From the NCBI RefSeq assembly GCF_014655595.1, contig NZ_BNBL01000008.1, forward strand, positions 248,001 through 312,000: a stretch of 64,000 bases of DNA. Direction: 5' to 3'. The stretch is from Streptomyces griseocarneus (GTDB lineage Bacteria; Actinomycetota; Actinomycetes; Streptomycetales; Streptomycetaceae). The notes under the pieces are model-generated. The model saw only the letters and a program-made list of their open reading frames with translations. It ran no database searches and was not told the DNA's origin. A program made the position numbers and the translations under genes. Of this stretch, positions 34,306-42,626 are shown one piece after another. Position 1 is the stretch's first letter; every line of letters starts with the position of its first letter.

Positions 34306-35133
34306 TCAACTCCCCGTACTCCGATAGCTCCGCAGTCCCGTCCGCCACGCCAGCCCGGCCGCCACGCAGCACACGAGCGCCACCAGGGGCGAGGCGAAGT
34401 CGACCCAGGCCGGCAGCCGCAGCGGGTCGTCGCGGCCCAGGACGCGCAGCGCCGGCAGCCAGTTGACGAAGGCGAGCGGGACGACGAACGTGACACCGCG
34501 CACCAGGTCGGTGGCGAAGACCGTGGGCGGGTACTGCAGCAGCGTCGTCCCGCCGTAGGTGAAGGCGTTCTGTATCTCCGAGGCGTCGTCGGCCCGGAAC
34601 TGGAACGCCGCGCCGGCGACGAAGACCGCCCCGAAGATCACCGCTCCGCTGACGAGCATCAGGGGGACGAGCGCCACCGCCGTCGGCGTCCAGTCGACGT
34701 CGAGGCGCGTCAGCGACCAGGCCAGCAGCAGCACCCCCTGGCTGAGCCGGCCCAGCCGCCGCAGCGCGAAGCGGTCGGCGGCCACCTGGGCGAGGACGGG
34801 CACCGGGCGCGTCAGGAGCACGTCCAGCGTGCCGTCGCGCACCCGCCGGCCGAGGCGGTCCATGTTGCCGAGGGCCAGGTCGGCGAGGCCGAAGGCGGTG
34901 CTCGTGGTGCCGTAGAGGAAGGCCACTTCGGGAAGGGAGAACCCGCCGAGCGCGTCGACGTGCGAGAACATGATGGCGATGGCCACGAAGTCGAGCGCGG
35001 TGGCGGCGAAGTTGCCGGCGGTCATCATCACGAAGGACAGGCGGTAGGCCATCGTCGAGCGGACCCACATCCCCACGATGAGGCCGTAGGAGCGCAGTCC
35101 GTCGCCCCACCGGCGCGCGCGGGCGTCAGCCAC
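34306..35133 (-). CDS. ABC-2 family permease subunit 1
   Basis: A 275-aa permease with about six membrane helices. Features are YRLSFVMMTAGNF, GTTSTAFGLADLALGNMDRL and the conserved amphipathic VRDGTLDVLLTRPVPVLAQV loop, as in the ABC-2 (DUF990) permease family. The GTG start lies inside the end of the second permease gene (8-nt overlap). The gene ends next to the ATPase start. The three form one operon encoding an exporter with two different membrane subunits. Confidence 0.87.
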   Translation of the reverse strand: MADARARRWGDGLRSYGLIVGMWVRSTMAYRLSFVMMTAGNFAATALDFVAIAIMFSHVDALGGFSLPEVAFLYGTTSTAFGLADLALGNMDRLGRRVRDGTLDVLLTRPVPVLAQVAADRFALRRLGRLSQGVLLLAWSLTRLDVDWTPTAVALVPLMLVSGAVIFGAVFVAGAAFQFRADDASEIQNAFTYGGTTLLQYPPTVFATDLVRGVTFVVPLAFVNWLPALRVLGRDDPLRLPAWVDFASPLVALVCCVAAGLAWRTGLRSYRSTGS

Positions 35134-35926
35134 CCTGGACCACCACCTTGCGCGTCGCCGCCGACTGCAGCACCCGTCCCGCCGCGAGCAGGACCGCCGC
35201 CCACGCCGCCTGGAAGGCCAGCGCCACGGCGAGCCCCGCCCCGTGGTGCCGCCCCAGGAGGACGTCCACGGGCACCTGCAGCATGGCCGCCCACGGCAGC
35301 GTCCGCGCGACCTCGCCGAAGGCGCCGGGGAAGACGTTCAGGGGCAGCAGCGTCCCGGAGAAGAACATGCACAGCAGGGCGCTCAGCGTGCCCACCCCCG
35401 AGCCGTCGAGGAGCCAGAAGGCGCACAGCGCCACCAGATAGCGCAGCGCGAAGCTCACGACGACGCCCAGGAGGACCGACAGCAGGAAGGACAGCCAGGT
35501 CACCACATCGCCGGGGAGGGCCAGTTCGAAGGCGAGGGCGCCGACGGCCAGGGGCACCACCCCGCGTCCCAGCAGCTGGAAGAGCGCGCGTCCCAGGTCG
35601 CTCGCCAGCCACCACATCTGCAGGTCCACCGGCCGGTAGAGGTCGACGGCGATGTCACCGGAGCGGATGCGGTCCTGGAGCTCCTCCTGGAAGCCGCCGC
35701 CGAGGAGCGAGGCACAGGCCAGCAGCGCCTGGCTGACCCAGACGAACGTCAGCGCCTGCGACCGGTCGTAGCCGCCCAGGTGCGGCCGTTCGTTCCACAG
35801 GGCGATGTAGGTGTAGGCGACGATAAAGCCGAAGACCGTATTGGTGAACACCCCGGCGGCGGTGGCCGTCCGGTACGTCGCGTACCGCCGGAAGCCGCCG
35901 ACCGCGACGGCCGCGTACAGCCGCAT
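35126..35926 (-). CDS. ABC-2 family permease subunit 2
   Basis: A 266-aa permease with about six membrane helices and the same loop signature as its neighbour, here FQEELQDRIRSGDIAVDLYRPVDLQMW. GGGGGAG lies 6 nt before ATG 35926. It is the first gene of the three-gene exporter operon. The paired permeases are paralogues and presumably form a heterodimer. Substrates of this Streptomyces subgroup are not known. Confidence 0.87.
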   Translation of the reverse strand: MRLYAAVAVGGFRRYATYRTATAAGVFTNTVFGFIVAYTYIALWNERPHLGGYDRSQALTFVWVSQALLACASLLGGGFQEELQDRIRSGDIAVDLYRPVDLQMWWLASDLGRALFQLLGRGVVPLAVGALAFELALPGDVVTWLSFLLSVLLGVVVSFALRYLVALCAFWLLDGSGVGTLSALLCMFFSGTLLPLNVFPGAFGEVARTLPWAAMLQVPVDVLLGRHHGAGLAVALAFQAAWAAVLLAAGRVLQSAATRKVVVQGG

Positions 35927-36189
35927 CCCGCGCTCCCCCTCGTCGTCGCCGAAGCGCACGAGCCTAGCCGTACATATCGTCCGGGAACCACGGAATTTCA
36001 CCCCATGGAGTGGTCGGGCTGGCCTGAACGGCCCTTACGGCGCTGTCAAACGTGCGCTGGGACCTTCAGCCGGAACGCTTGATGCGACAGTGTCTTTCGG
36101 GGCGTACGACGCAGTTCGGAACCGCCCGACCCGACACTGCTCCGCCGTGGCCGCACAACCCCGGCGGCGGCCGAGGAGTCCCTGGAGAC

Positions 36190-38493
36190 ATGAGCGACGA
36201 GCAGTCACAGCAGCGGTCCGCCGGTGCTGGCCACGCGCCGCCCCGTTGGGCACCGCGGGGGGAGGCGGCCGCGGCCCCCGGCGCGCCCGGCGGGCGGGGC
36301 CGTCCCCGGCGCACGGGCCCGCGCCGGCTCCTGCCCACCTGGCGCATGGTGCTCGGGGGATTCCTCCTGATCGTCCTGCTGGTCGTGGGCGGACTGGTCG
36401 CCGGCTATCTGCTGGTCGACATCCCCCCGGCCAACAAGGCCGCCGTCGCCGAGAGCAACGTCTTCCTCTACGCCGACGGCTCCCAGCTCGCCCGCGACGG
36501 CGAGGTCAACCGCGAGAGCGTGGGGCTCAGCCGCGTGCCCAAGGACGTCCAGCACGCCGTCCTCGCCGCTGAGGACCGCGACTTCTACTCCGAGTCCGCC
36601 GTCAATCCCGAGGCGATGCTGCGCGCCGCCTGGAACACCGTCACCGGCAAGGGGAAGCAGTCCGGTTCGACGATCACCCAGCAGTACGTGAAGAACTACT
36701 ACCTCGGCCAGGAACAGACCATCAGCCGCAAGGTGAAGGAGTTCTTCATCGCCATCAAGCTGGACCGCGAGGAGAGCAAGAACGACATCCTCGAGGGCTA
36801 CCTCAACACCAGCTACTTCGGGCGCAACGCCTACGGCATCCAGGCCGCCTCCCAGGCGTACTACGGCAAGGACTCCGACAAGCTCACCACCGCCGAGGGC
36901 GCCTACCTCGCCACCCTCCTCAACGCCCCCAGCGCCTACGACGTCGGCGCGCACCCCGAGAACAAGCCGCGGGCGCTGGCCCGCTGGAACTACGTCCTCG
37001 ACGGCATGCTGAAGAAGAAGTGGCTCGGGCAGGACGAGCGCGCGCGGATGACGTTCCCCTCGCCCGGCAAGACCAAGCCGCGGCTGAGCATGACGGGACA
37101 GCGCGGCTACCTCGTGGAGGCCGTCAAGGACTACCTGACCAGCAACAAGATCATCGACGAGACGACGCTGGCGGCCGGCGGCTACCGCATCACCACGACG
37201 ATCGACCGGAAGAAGCAGGACGCCTTCGTCAGTGCGGTGCGCCGGCAGCTGATGGACGACCTCAGCGACGACCGCAAGGTCGACCGGTACGTACGGGCCG
37301 GCGGCGCCTCCATCGACCCGAGGACCGGCAAGGTCGTCGCCCTCTACGGCGGCATCGACTACACCAAGCAGTACGTCAACAACGCCACCCGGCGCGACTA
37401 CCAAGTCGGTTCCACGTTCAAGCCGTTCGTCTTCACCTCGGCCGTCGACAACGACTCGACCACCCAGCAGGGGCGCCTGATCACGCCGTACACGATCTAC
37501 GACGGCACCAACAGGCGTCCGGTGCAGGGCAGCGGCGGTCCCGTCGGCTACGCGCCGGAGAACGAGGACGGCCGGTCCTACGGCCCGATCACCGTCACCA
37601 AGGCCACCGACCTGTCGGTGAACTCCGTGTACGCGCAGATGGCCCAGGACGTCGGCCCGGCCAAGGTCAAGGACACCGCCATCGCCCTCGGCATCCCCGC
37701 CCGGACGCCCGACCTGACCGCCACCCCCTCCATCGCGCTCGGTGTGGCCACCGCCAGCGTCCTGGACATGACCCAGGCCTACGCGACGCTCGCCAACCAC
37801 GGCCGGCACGGCCCGTACACGCTGGTGGAGTCGGTGGCCAAGTCCGGCGAGGACATCCAGCTGCCGGACGGCAAGGAGGTCAAGCCGGTGGTGACGCGCG
37901 AGGCCGCCGACACCACGACCTCGATCCTGCAGAGCGTCGTGGAGAGCGGCACCGGCCGCAGGGCCCAGGCCGCGGGACGCCCGGCGGCGGGCAAGACGGG
38001 CACGGCCGAGGAGGACAAGGCCGCCTGGTTCGCGGGCTACACCCCCGACCTGGCGACCGTCGTGGCGGTGATGGGCCAGGACCCCGACACGGGCGACCAG
38101 AAGCCGCTGTACGGGGCCGCCGGGGAGCCCCGCATGAACGGCGGCGACTACCCCGCGCGGATCTGGGCGGCCTACACCGCCGACGCGCTGGAGGGCACCG
38201 AGGCCACCGACTTCGACCTGGAGCTGCAGAGCGGCGCGGTGGCGCCGCCCCCCGAGCCGTCCCCGACGTCGGCTCCGCCGACGGAGACCACCGCCCCGCC
38301 GACGACGGCCCCGCCGTTCACCCCGCCGACCACCGAGGGCCCGCCGCAGCCACCGGAGTTCACGGTTCCGCCGGTCACCCCGCCGGGCTTCCCGACGCCG
38401 CCGGGACTGCCCACGTTCGGTCCGCCGAACGACAAGGAGCGGCGTCCGTCGGAGCGCCGGGGCGCCGGCGACCTCCTGGGGTACGACTACTGA
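36190..38493 (+). CDS. Class A penicillin-binding protein
   Basis: A 767-aa bifunctional peptidoglycan synthase. After a basic N-terminus and one transmembrane segment (about 55-78) comes the GT51 glycosyltransferase, with catalytic E128 in AAEDRDFY and later GSTITQQYVKN. The transpeptidase has S408-TFK, the SVN motif at 476-478 and K602-TGT. The C-terminus is a Pro/Thr-rich tail (PPTETTAPPTTAP), common in Streptomyces. ATG 36190 is chosen; the open frame further upstream is not protein-like. It is monocistronic. It would polymerise and cross-link wall peptidoglycan and is a beta-lactam target. Confidence 0.93.
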   Translation: MSDEQSQQRSAGAGHAPPRWAPRGEAAAAPGAPGGRGRPRRTGPRRLLPTWRMVLGGFLLIVLLVVGGLVAGYLLVDIPPANKAAVAESNVFLYADGSQLARDGEVNRESVGLSRVPKDVQHAVLAAEDRDFYSESAVNPEAMLRAAWNTVTGKGKQSGSTITQQYVKNYYLGQEQTISRKVKEFFIAIKLDREESKNDILEGYLNTSYFGRNAYGIQAASQAYYGKDSDKLTTAEGAYLATLLNAPSAYDVGAHPENKPRALARWNYVLDGMLKKKWLGQDERARMTFPSPGKTKPRLSMTGQRGYLVEAVKDYLTSNKIIDETTLAAGGYRITTTIDRKKQDAFVSAVRRQLMDDLSDDRKVDRYVRAGGASIDPRTGKVVALYGGIDYTKQYVNNATRRDYQVGSTFKPFVFTSAVDNDSTTQQGRLITPYTIYDGTNRRPVQGSGGPVGYAPENEDGRSYGPITVTKATDLSVNSVYAQMAQDVGPAKVKDTAIALGIPARTPDLTATPSIALGVATASVLDMTQAYATLANHGRHGPYTLVESVAKSGEDIQLPDGKEVKPVVTREAADTTTSILQSVVESGTGRRAQAAGRPAAGKTGTAEEDKAAWFAGYTPDLATVVAVMGQDPDTGDQKPLYGAAGEPRMNGGDYPARIWAAYTADALEGTEATDFDLELQSGAVAPPPEPSPTSAPPTETTAPPTTAPPFTPPTTEGPPQPPEFTVPPVTPPGFPTPPGLPTFGPPNDKERRPSERRGAGDLLGYDY

Positions 38494-38505
38494 CGCCGGG
38501 CCGCC

Positions 38506-38826
38506 TCAGTGGCCGGAGGTGGCCTTCAGGCCCACCACGGCCACCAGCAACAGGGTGATGAACAGGACGCGGGCGGCGGTCACCGGCTCGCCGAGCACGG
38601 TCATGCCGAGCACCGCCGCACCGGCCGCGCCGATGCCGACCCACACTCCGTAGGCCGTGCCGATGGGGAGCGTCTTCGCGGCCTGCGCCAGCAGCAGCAT
38701 GCTGGCGACGATGCCGGCGACGGTGAACACGCTCGGCCACAGCCGCGTGAAACCCTCGGTGAACTTCATGCCGATCGCCCAGCCGACCTCGAGCAGACCG
38801 GCGACGGCGAGCAGGACCCATGCCAT
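38506..38826 (-). CDS. sugE: SMR guanidinium exporter (Gdx/SugE type)
   Basis: A 106-aa four-helix small multidrug resistance protein. The essential membrane glutamate is E13 (LLEVGWAIGMKF). GFTRLWPSV and LPIGTAYGVWVGIGAAGAA follow the SugE/Gdx pattern rather than EmrE. This subtype exports guanidinium with protons. GGAGG lies 7 nt before the ATG. Its leader contains an apparent guanidine-III riboswitch, which supports this substrate and indicates induction by guanidine. It is convergent with the PBP gene, 12 bp away. Confidence 0.92.
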   Translation of the reverse strand: MAWVLLAVAGLLEVGWAIGMKFTEGFTRLWPSVFTVAGIVASMLLLAQAAKTLPIGTAYGVWVGIGAAGAAVLGMTVLGEPVTAARVLFITLLLVAVVGLKATSGH

Positions 38827-38860
38827 GACGGCACCTCCGGTGGAAACGACTTCCAGGGGT

Positions 38861-38901
38861 GCGTCGTCTTGTCCTGACCCGGTACGGCGCGTCTCGTCGG
38901 G
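38861..38901 (-). promoter_or_regulatory. Guanidine-III riboswitch
   Basis: On the minus strand these 41 nt read CCCGACGAGACGCGCCGUAC then CGGGUCAGGACAAGACGACG C. Their length and core agree with the actinobacterial guanidine-III (ykkC-III) aptamer I remember, which also has CGCCGUAC, GGUCAGGACAAGACG and GCGC/GACGC pairing. It ends 34 nt before the sugE start, so ligand binding to the pseudoknot would free the ribosome site. Confidence 0.88.
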
Positions 38902-38958
38902 TATGACGACCGTATCAAAAAGGGTGAACGTGAAAAAGGGGACGGACGGGGACGTCCG

Positions 38959-39300
38959 TCAGAGGTAGAGACCCGTGGAGTCCTCGGACCCCTCCAGGCG
39001 CTCCGCCGCCACCGCGTGCAGGTCCCGCTCGCGCATCAGGACGTACGCGACCCCGCGGACCTCGACCTCGGCGCGGTCCTCCGGGTCGTAGAGCACCCGG
39101 TCGCCCGGCTCGACCGTGCGCACGCTCTGCCCGACCGCGACGACCTCGGCCCAGGCCAGCCTGCGGCCCACCGCCGCCGTCGCCGGGATGACGATGCCGC
39201 CGGTGGACCGGCGCTCGCCCTCGGGGATGTCGGTCCGGACCAGCACGCGGTCGTGGAGCATCCGGATGGGCAGCTTGTCGTGGCTGGTGTTCGTACTCAC
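38959..39300 (-). CDS. GroES-like co-chaperonin domain protein
   Basis: A 113-aa single-domain Cpn10-fold protein. MLHDRVLVRTDIPEGERRST, GGIVIPATAAVGRRLAWAEV and EPGDRVLYDPEDRAEVEVRG are clear GroES strands, but the mobile-loop region and sequence are divergent. There is no groEL next to it, so it is not the main GroES. GTG 39300 (MSTNTSHDKLP) is preferred over the longer frame. A MITE lies about 75 bp upstream, where its promoter should be. Role unknown, perhaps an auxiliary chaperonin cap. Confidence 0.85.
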   Translation of the reverse strand: MSTNTSHDKLPIRMLHDRVLVRTDIPEGERRSTGGIVIPATAAVGRRLAWAEVVAVGQSVRTVEPGDRVLYDPEDRAEVEVRGVAYVLMRERDLHAVAAERLEGSEDSTGLYL

Positions 39301-39374
39301 GCGAAGACGGTACCTGCCCGGGCGCGGGAGCGAGGCCACAGGGCCGTCATCCGGCCCGAACCGGTCACCGCCGC

Positions 39375-39540
39375 CTAGGGCGTGTCCGATGGGTCGGTGC
39401 GGGTCCTGCGGCGTCTGGTGCGGTGCATCGCAAGGCGGAGCATCTCCCGCGTACTGGGCGTACTCGGGTGATGCGACAACGCGGCGAGGTGCCGTGCCAG
39501 GCGTCGCAGGGCTCGTGCCGACCCATCGGACACGCCCTAG
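39375..39540. mobile_element. Miniature inverted-repeat element (MITE-like)
   Basis: This is a 166-bp element with perfect 23-bp terminal inverted repeats (39375-39397 and 39518-39540). It begins CTAGGGCGTGTCCGATGGGT and ends with the complement. It has no coding capacity. The CTAG ends may be the target or part of the repeat. The right end supplies the TAG stop codon of the neighbouring DUF3618 gene, and the left end is close to the start of the GroES-like gene. Confidence 0.8.
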
Positions 39541-39878
39541 CGCTTCCGGCGGCCGGAGGACTTCCGGGAGGACTTCGAGGAGGCGGCCAGCAGCCCCACG
39601 ACGCCCACGGCCAGCATGGCCACCGGAACGATCCTCTCCAGGCGCGGGGAGCCGTCCTCGGTGGTGAAGCGGGAGCGCACCTCGGAGACGACGCGGTTGG
39701 CCGCCACGTAGGCGCGGCCGGCCGTGTGGTCCACCTTGGAGGCGACCTTCGCCTTGGCGTCACCGATGATCGTCTTCGGGTGCATCCGCACACCGATCTC
39801 GTCGAGCGTCACGGCGAGCTCCTGTCGCCGGCGGGCGATGTCCGCCTCGATCTGCGCAGGGGTCCTGGCTTCCGCCAC
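39537..39878 (-). CDS. DUF3618 membrane protein
   Basis: A 113-aa protein. The DUF3618 motif RTPAQIEADIARRRQELAVT with LDEIGVRMHPKTI is at the N-terminus, a helical middle region follows, and one membrane segment (about 85-102) precedes a Ser/Lys/Arg-rich end. GGAGG lies 7 nt before the GTG start. Its TAG stop lies within the terminal repeat of the MITE, so the C-terminus may have been shortened or altered by insertion. DUF3618 proteins are of unknown function. Confidence 0.85.
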   Translation of the reverse strand: MAEARTPAQIEADIARRRQELAVTLDEIGVRMHPKTIIGDAKAKVASKVDHTAGRAYVAANRVVSEVRSRFTTEDGSPRLERIVPVAMLAVGVVGLLAASSKSSRKSSGRRKR

Positions 39879-40021
39879 CGCGCTGCCTCCGTCTCGTCGA
39901 TAAGAATGATGAAGAGTGATGACTACAGTCTGTCAGCTGCCCCGGCCCAGCGCCCCGCGGCACCCCCGATCCGTGACCTGACTACCCTCGGGACCGTAAC
40001 CACGATCTGTCGAGGAGAGCC

Positions 40022-40489
40022 ATGAGCGAGCGACTGCAGCCCGGCGAGACCGCCCCCGCCTTCACCCTGCCCGACGCGGACGGCAAGCAGGTGTCGCTCG
40101 CCGACTACCGGGGCCGCAAGGTCATCGTCTACTTCTACCCCGCCGCCCTCACCCCGGGCTGCACCAAGCAGGCCTGCGACTTCACCGACAACCTCGACTT
40201 CCTCGCCGGCCACGACTACGACGTCATCGGCGTCTCCCCGGACAAGCCGGAGAAGCTCGCGAAGTTCCGCGAGGCGGAGAGCCTGAAGGTCACGCTCGTC
40301 GGCGACCCGGACAAGAAGGTCCTCGAGGCCTACGGCGCCTTCGGCGAGAAGAAGCTGTACGGCAAGACGGTCACCGGCGTCATCCGCTCGACCGTCGTCG
40401 TCGACGAGGAGGGCAAGGTCGAGCGCGCCCTCTACAACGTCAAGGCCACCGGCCACGTCGCGAAGATCATCAAGGACCTGGGGCTGTAA
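40022..40489 (+). CDS. bcp: Thioredoxin-dependent peroxiredoxin (Bcp)
   Basis: A 155-aa cytosolic thiol peroxidase that reduces peroxides. The peroxidatic cysteine is C47 in LTPGCTKQACDF, with the resolving candidate C52 five residues later, as in the BCP/PrxQ group. GGAGAG lies just before the ATG. The final 20 bp overlap the 3' end of the sensor kinase gene on the other strand. Confidence 0.95.
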   Translation: MSERLQPGETAPAFTLPDADGKQVSLADYRGRKVIVYFYPAALTPGCTKQACDFTDNLDFLAGHDYDVIGVSPDKPEKLAKFREAESLKVTLVGDPDKKVLEAYGAFGEKKLYGKTVTGVIRSTVVVDEEGKVERALYNVKATGHVAKIIKDLGL

Positions 40490-41750
40490 CGGCCCGCGGG
40501 CACGGCGCCTGCTCGGGCTCGTTCTCGTCCTCGGCCTCCGGCAGGTCGAGGACGGCCTGGGCGCCGCCGCCCCTCGCCTCCCCGAACGCCAGCCGCGCCC
40601 CGAGCACCGCCGCCTGGCCCACCGCGATCGTCAGCCCCAGGCCGTGGCCCGTGCCGCGCTCCGGCGCGGCCGTGCGGAACCGGCGCGGCCCCTGGTCCAC
40701 CAGGCCCGGCGGGAAGCCGTCGCCGTGGTCGCGGACCACGATCCGGGTGCCCTCCACGGTGATCTCGATCGGGGGGCGGCCGTGCTTGGCGGCGTTGGCG
40801 AGGATGTTGACCAGGATGCGCTCCACCCGGCGGGCGTCGGTGACCACGATCCGGCCCTCGCCGATCACCTCGACGGCCACGTCGTTCACGCCGCGCTGGC
40901 CGCGCGCCCGCTTGACGATGCCGTGCACCAGCGAGGGCAGCTCCACCGCCTCGAGCTGGGCGCTCTCCACCCCGGCGTCCAGCCGGGAGACCTCGAGCAG
41001 GTCCTCCACCAGCGCGCGCATCGTCTGCGCGCGCTCCTGCACCATCTCCACGGCGCGCGGGTGCGGCAGCAGCTCCGCGGACGCCACGAGCCCCGCGACC
41101 GGGGTGCGCAGCTCGTGCGCCACGTCCGCCGTGAACTGCCGCTCCGCCGACACCCGCGCCGCCAGCGACATGGCCATGTGGTGCACCGACCGGCCCAGCT
41201 CGGCGACCTCGTCCCGGCCGCCGGCGTGCAGCGCGTCCGCGTCGGGCGCCTCGCCGGAGGCGATCCGCCGGGCCGCCGCGGCGCTGAGCCGCAGCCGCCG
41301 CGACAGGCTCTGCGCGACGAACCACGCCACCACCGCCATCAGGGCCACCGTCGCCGCGCCGGCCACCACCAGCGCCTTGTCCAGCGCGGCCTGCAGCGGG
41401 TCGCGGTCGGGGTACGACGCGGAGATCGACAGCACCTTGTCGTCGCCGACCGGCGTCGCGGCCCACACGCGCGGGTCGTCGCCGCCGCTGATGTACGTGC
41501 CCGACTGGCCCTTGGCCACGGCCCGCTCCAGGGGGAACGGCAGCGTGGAGTCGTCCAGCTGGGCGCCCAGCGCGAGGGTGCCGTCGCGCTGGTAGATCTG
41601 CAGGGCGGAGCTGAGCAGACCGTCCTGGTAGGCCAGCGCCTGCCGGTCGCGTTCCATGCCCGAGATGTGGTGCACGGCGACGCCGAGGACCACGACGGCC
41701 AAGGCGGTGACGAAGGAGATCGCGAGCGCGATCCGGCCACGAATACCCAT
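40470..41750 (-). CDS. Sensor histidine kinase
   Basis: A 426-aa membrane kinase. The first transmembrane helix (about 8-28) and a second (about 120-142) flank an extracytoplasmic sensor of about 90 residues. HAMP follows at about 143-195, then the HisKA phosphoacceptor H212 in FTADVAHELRTP. The ATP-binding domain has NILANAAKHG, GDGFPPGL and GHGLGLTIAVG. The ATG overlaps the previous stop (TGATG). No response regulator gene is adjacent. The 3' end overlaps bcp by 20 bp in a convergent arrangement. The signal and partner are unknown. Confidence 0.9.
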   Translation of the reverse strand: MGIRGRIALAISFVTALAVVVLGVAVHHISGMERDRQALAYQDGLLSSALQIYQRDGTLALGAQLDDSTLPFPLERAVAKGQSGTYISGGDDPRVWAATPVGDDKVLSISASYPDRDPLQAALDKALVVAGAATVALMAVVAWFVAQSLSRRLRLSAAAARRIASGEAPDADALHAGGRDEVAELGRSVHHMAMSLAARVSAERQFTADVAHELRTPVAGLVASAELLPHPRAVEMVQERAQTMRALVEDLLEVSRLDAGVESAQLEAVELPSLVHGIVKRARGQRGVNDVAVEVIGEGRIVVTDARRVERILVNILANAAKHGRPPIEITVEGTRIVVRDHGDGFPPGLVDQGPRRFRTAAPERGTGHGLGLTIAVGQAAVLGARLAFGEARGGGAQAVLDLPEAEDENEPEQAPCPRAVTAPGP

Positions 41751-42283
41751 CACGCGATCGGGAACACCTCGGTGTGCTCCCCCTTCGGGGTGGCACCCGT
41801 GTACGTCACCTCGAGGGCCGTGAAAGCCACCAGACCGTCCACCTCCTTCGGCCCGAACAGCCGCAGCCGTGCCGGGAAGGACTTGCCCGCCGCCGCACCC
41901 GCGGCGCCGCTGGAGACCTGGACCACTCCGCTGCCGGCCGCGCCGGCCGCCGTGTACTGGTCCCACTGGATGCCGCTGGCCACGCGGCCCGCGGTGGAGC
42001 AGTCGAGGGTGATGATCGTGGGCTCCGGCACCGGCTCCCCCACCCCGCAGTCCCGCACTCCCGGCACCTCGCGCGAGTCCGAGTCCTCGACCTCCACCTG
42101 CGACTCCCGCCCCGCCGCCCGTGACTTCTGGGCGGCCGCGGTCTTCGGCGCCTCGTCGACGCCGTGCGCGCGGTCCGTGGCGTTGGCCAGCCAGACCCCG
42201 CCGAGCACCAGCACGGCCATTCCCGCCAGGATCGCCACAACGGTGCGCATGCCCGCCCAACGAGCCACGGCGCGGTCGGTCAT
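41750..42283 (-). CDS. Membrane-anchored protein co-encoded with the kinase
   Basis: A 177-aa protein with one N-terminal membrane helix (about 16-35) and an exported domain. GAGGAAG is near the ATG. The mature part has two cysteines (RDCGVGE and LDCSTAG), acidic stretches and a beta-rich end (LEVTYTGATPKGEHTEVFPI). No family is recognised. The gene ends in a TGATG overlap with the sensor kinase, so it is likely an accessory or ligand-binding partner of that kinase. Translational coupling makes a functional link plausible, but this is inference. Confidence 0.75.
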   Translation of the reverse strand: MTDRAVARWAGMRTVVAILAGMAVLVLGGVWLANATDRAHGVDEAPKTAAAQKSRAAGRESQVEVEDSDSREVPGVRDCGVGEPVPEPTIITLDCSTAGRVASGIQWDQYTAAGAAGSGVVQVSSGAAGAAAGKSFPARLRLFGPKEVDGLVAFTALEVTYTGATPKGEHTEVFPIA

Positions 42284-42489
42284 CGGGCTCTCTTCCTCGA
42301 TCACGTGCGGGTGTTCGTTCGCGGGCTGTCCACTCCCGCTCTGAGTGACGGTGAAACGGCACTCCGCGTTCCCATCGGGGCCCACCGGCTTCGCGGCGCG
42401 GGGGCCCGGCCAGGTGTCCGGCGCGGGGCGCGCGCCGCCCGGACCGCCTCCCAACTACCGCCTGGGGGCCGATACGATGGCCGTGACCG

Positions 42490-42573
42490 GCGGCCGTGGT
42501 GGAATTGGCAGTCACGCTGGGTTTAGGTCCCAGTGGGGTAACACCCGTGAGGGTTCGAGTCCCTCCGGCCGCA
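42490..42573 (+). tRNA. tRNA-Leu (anticodon TAG)
   Basis: An 84-nt class II tRNA with a 7-bp acceptor stem GCGGCCG/CGGCCGC, discriminator A and a long variable arm. The anticodon stem CTGGG/CCCAG encloses TTTAGGT, giving TAG, which reads CTA. CCA is not encoded. Confidence 0.96.
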
Positions 42574-42579
42574 CACGAA

Positions 42580-42616
42580 CGAAGGGCCGTCCCGCGCGTC
42601 GCGGGGCGGCCCTTCG
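42580..42616 (+). terminator. Terminator after tRNA-Leu
   Basis: A hairpin of about 16 bp with one T-G pair (42580-42595 with 42601-42616) begins 7 bp after the tRNA. It also lies just past the end of the convergent rdgB gene. Confidence 0.8.
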
Positions 42617-42626
42617 GCGTACGGTC

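Noticed and set aside
32700..38500. ABC exporter plus PBP region as an antibiotic or resistance cluster
   Set aside because: No biosynthetic or resistance genes are adjacent; the exporter genes look like a widespread housekeeping type.
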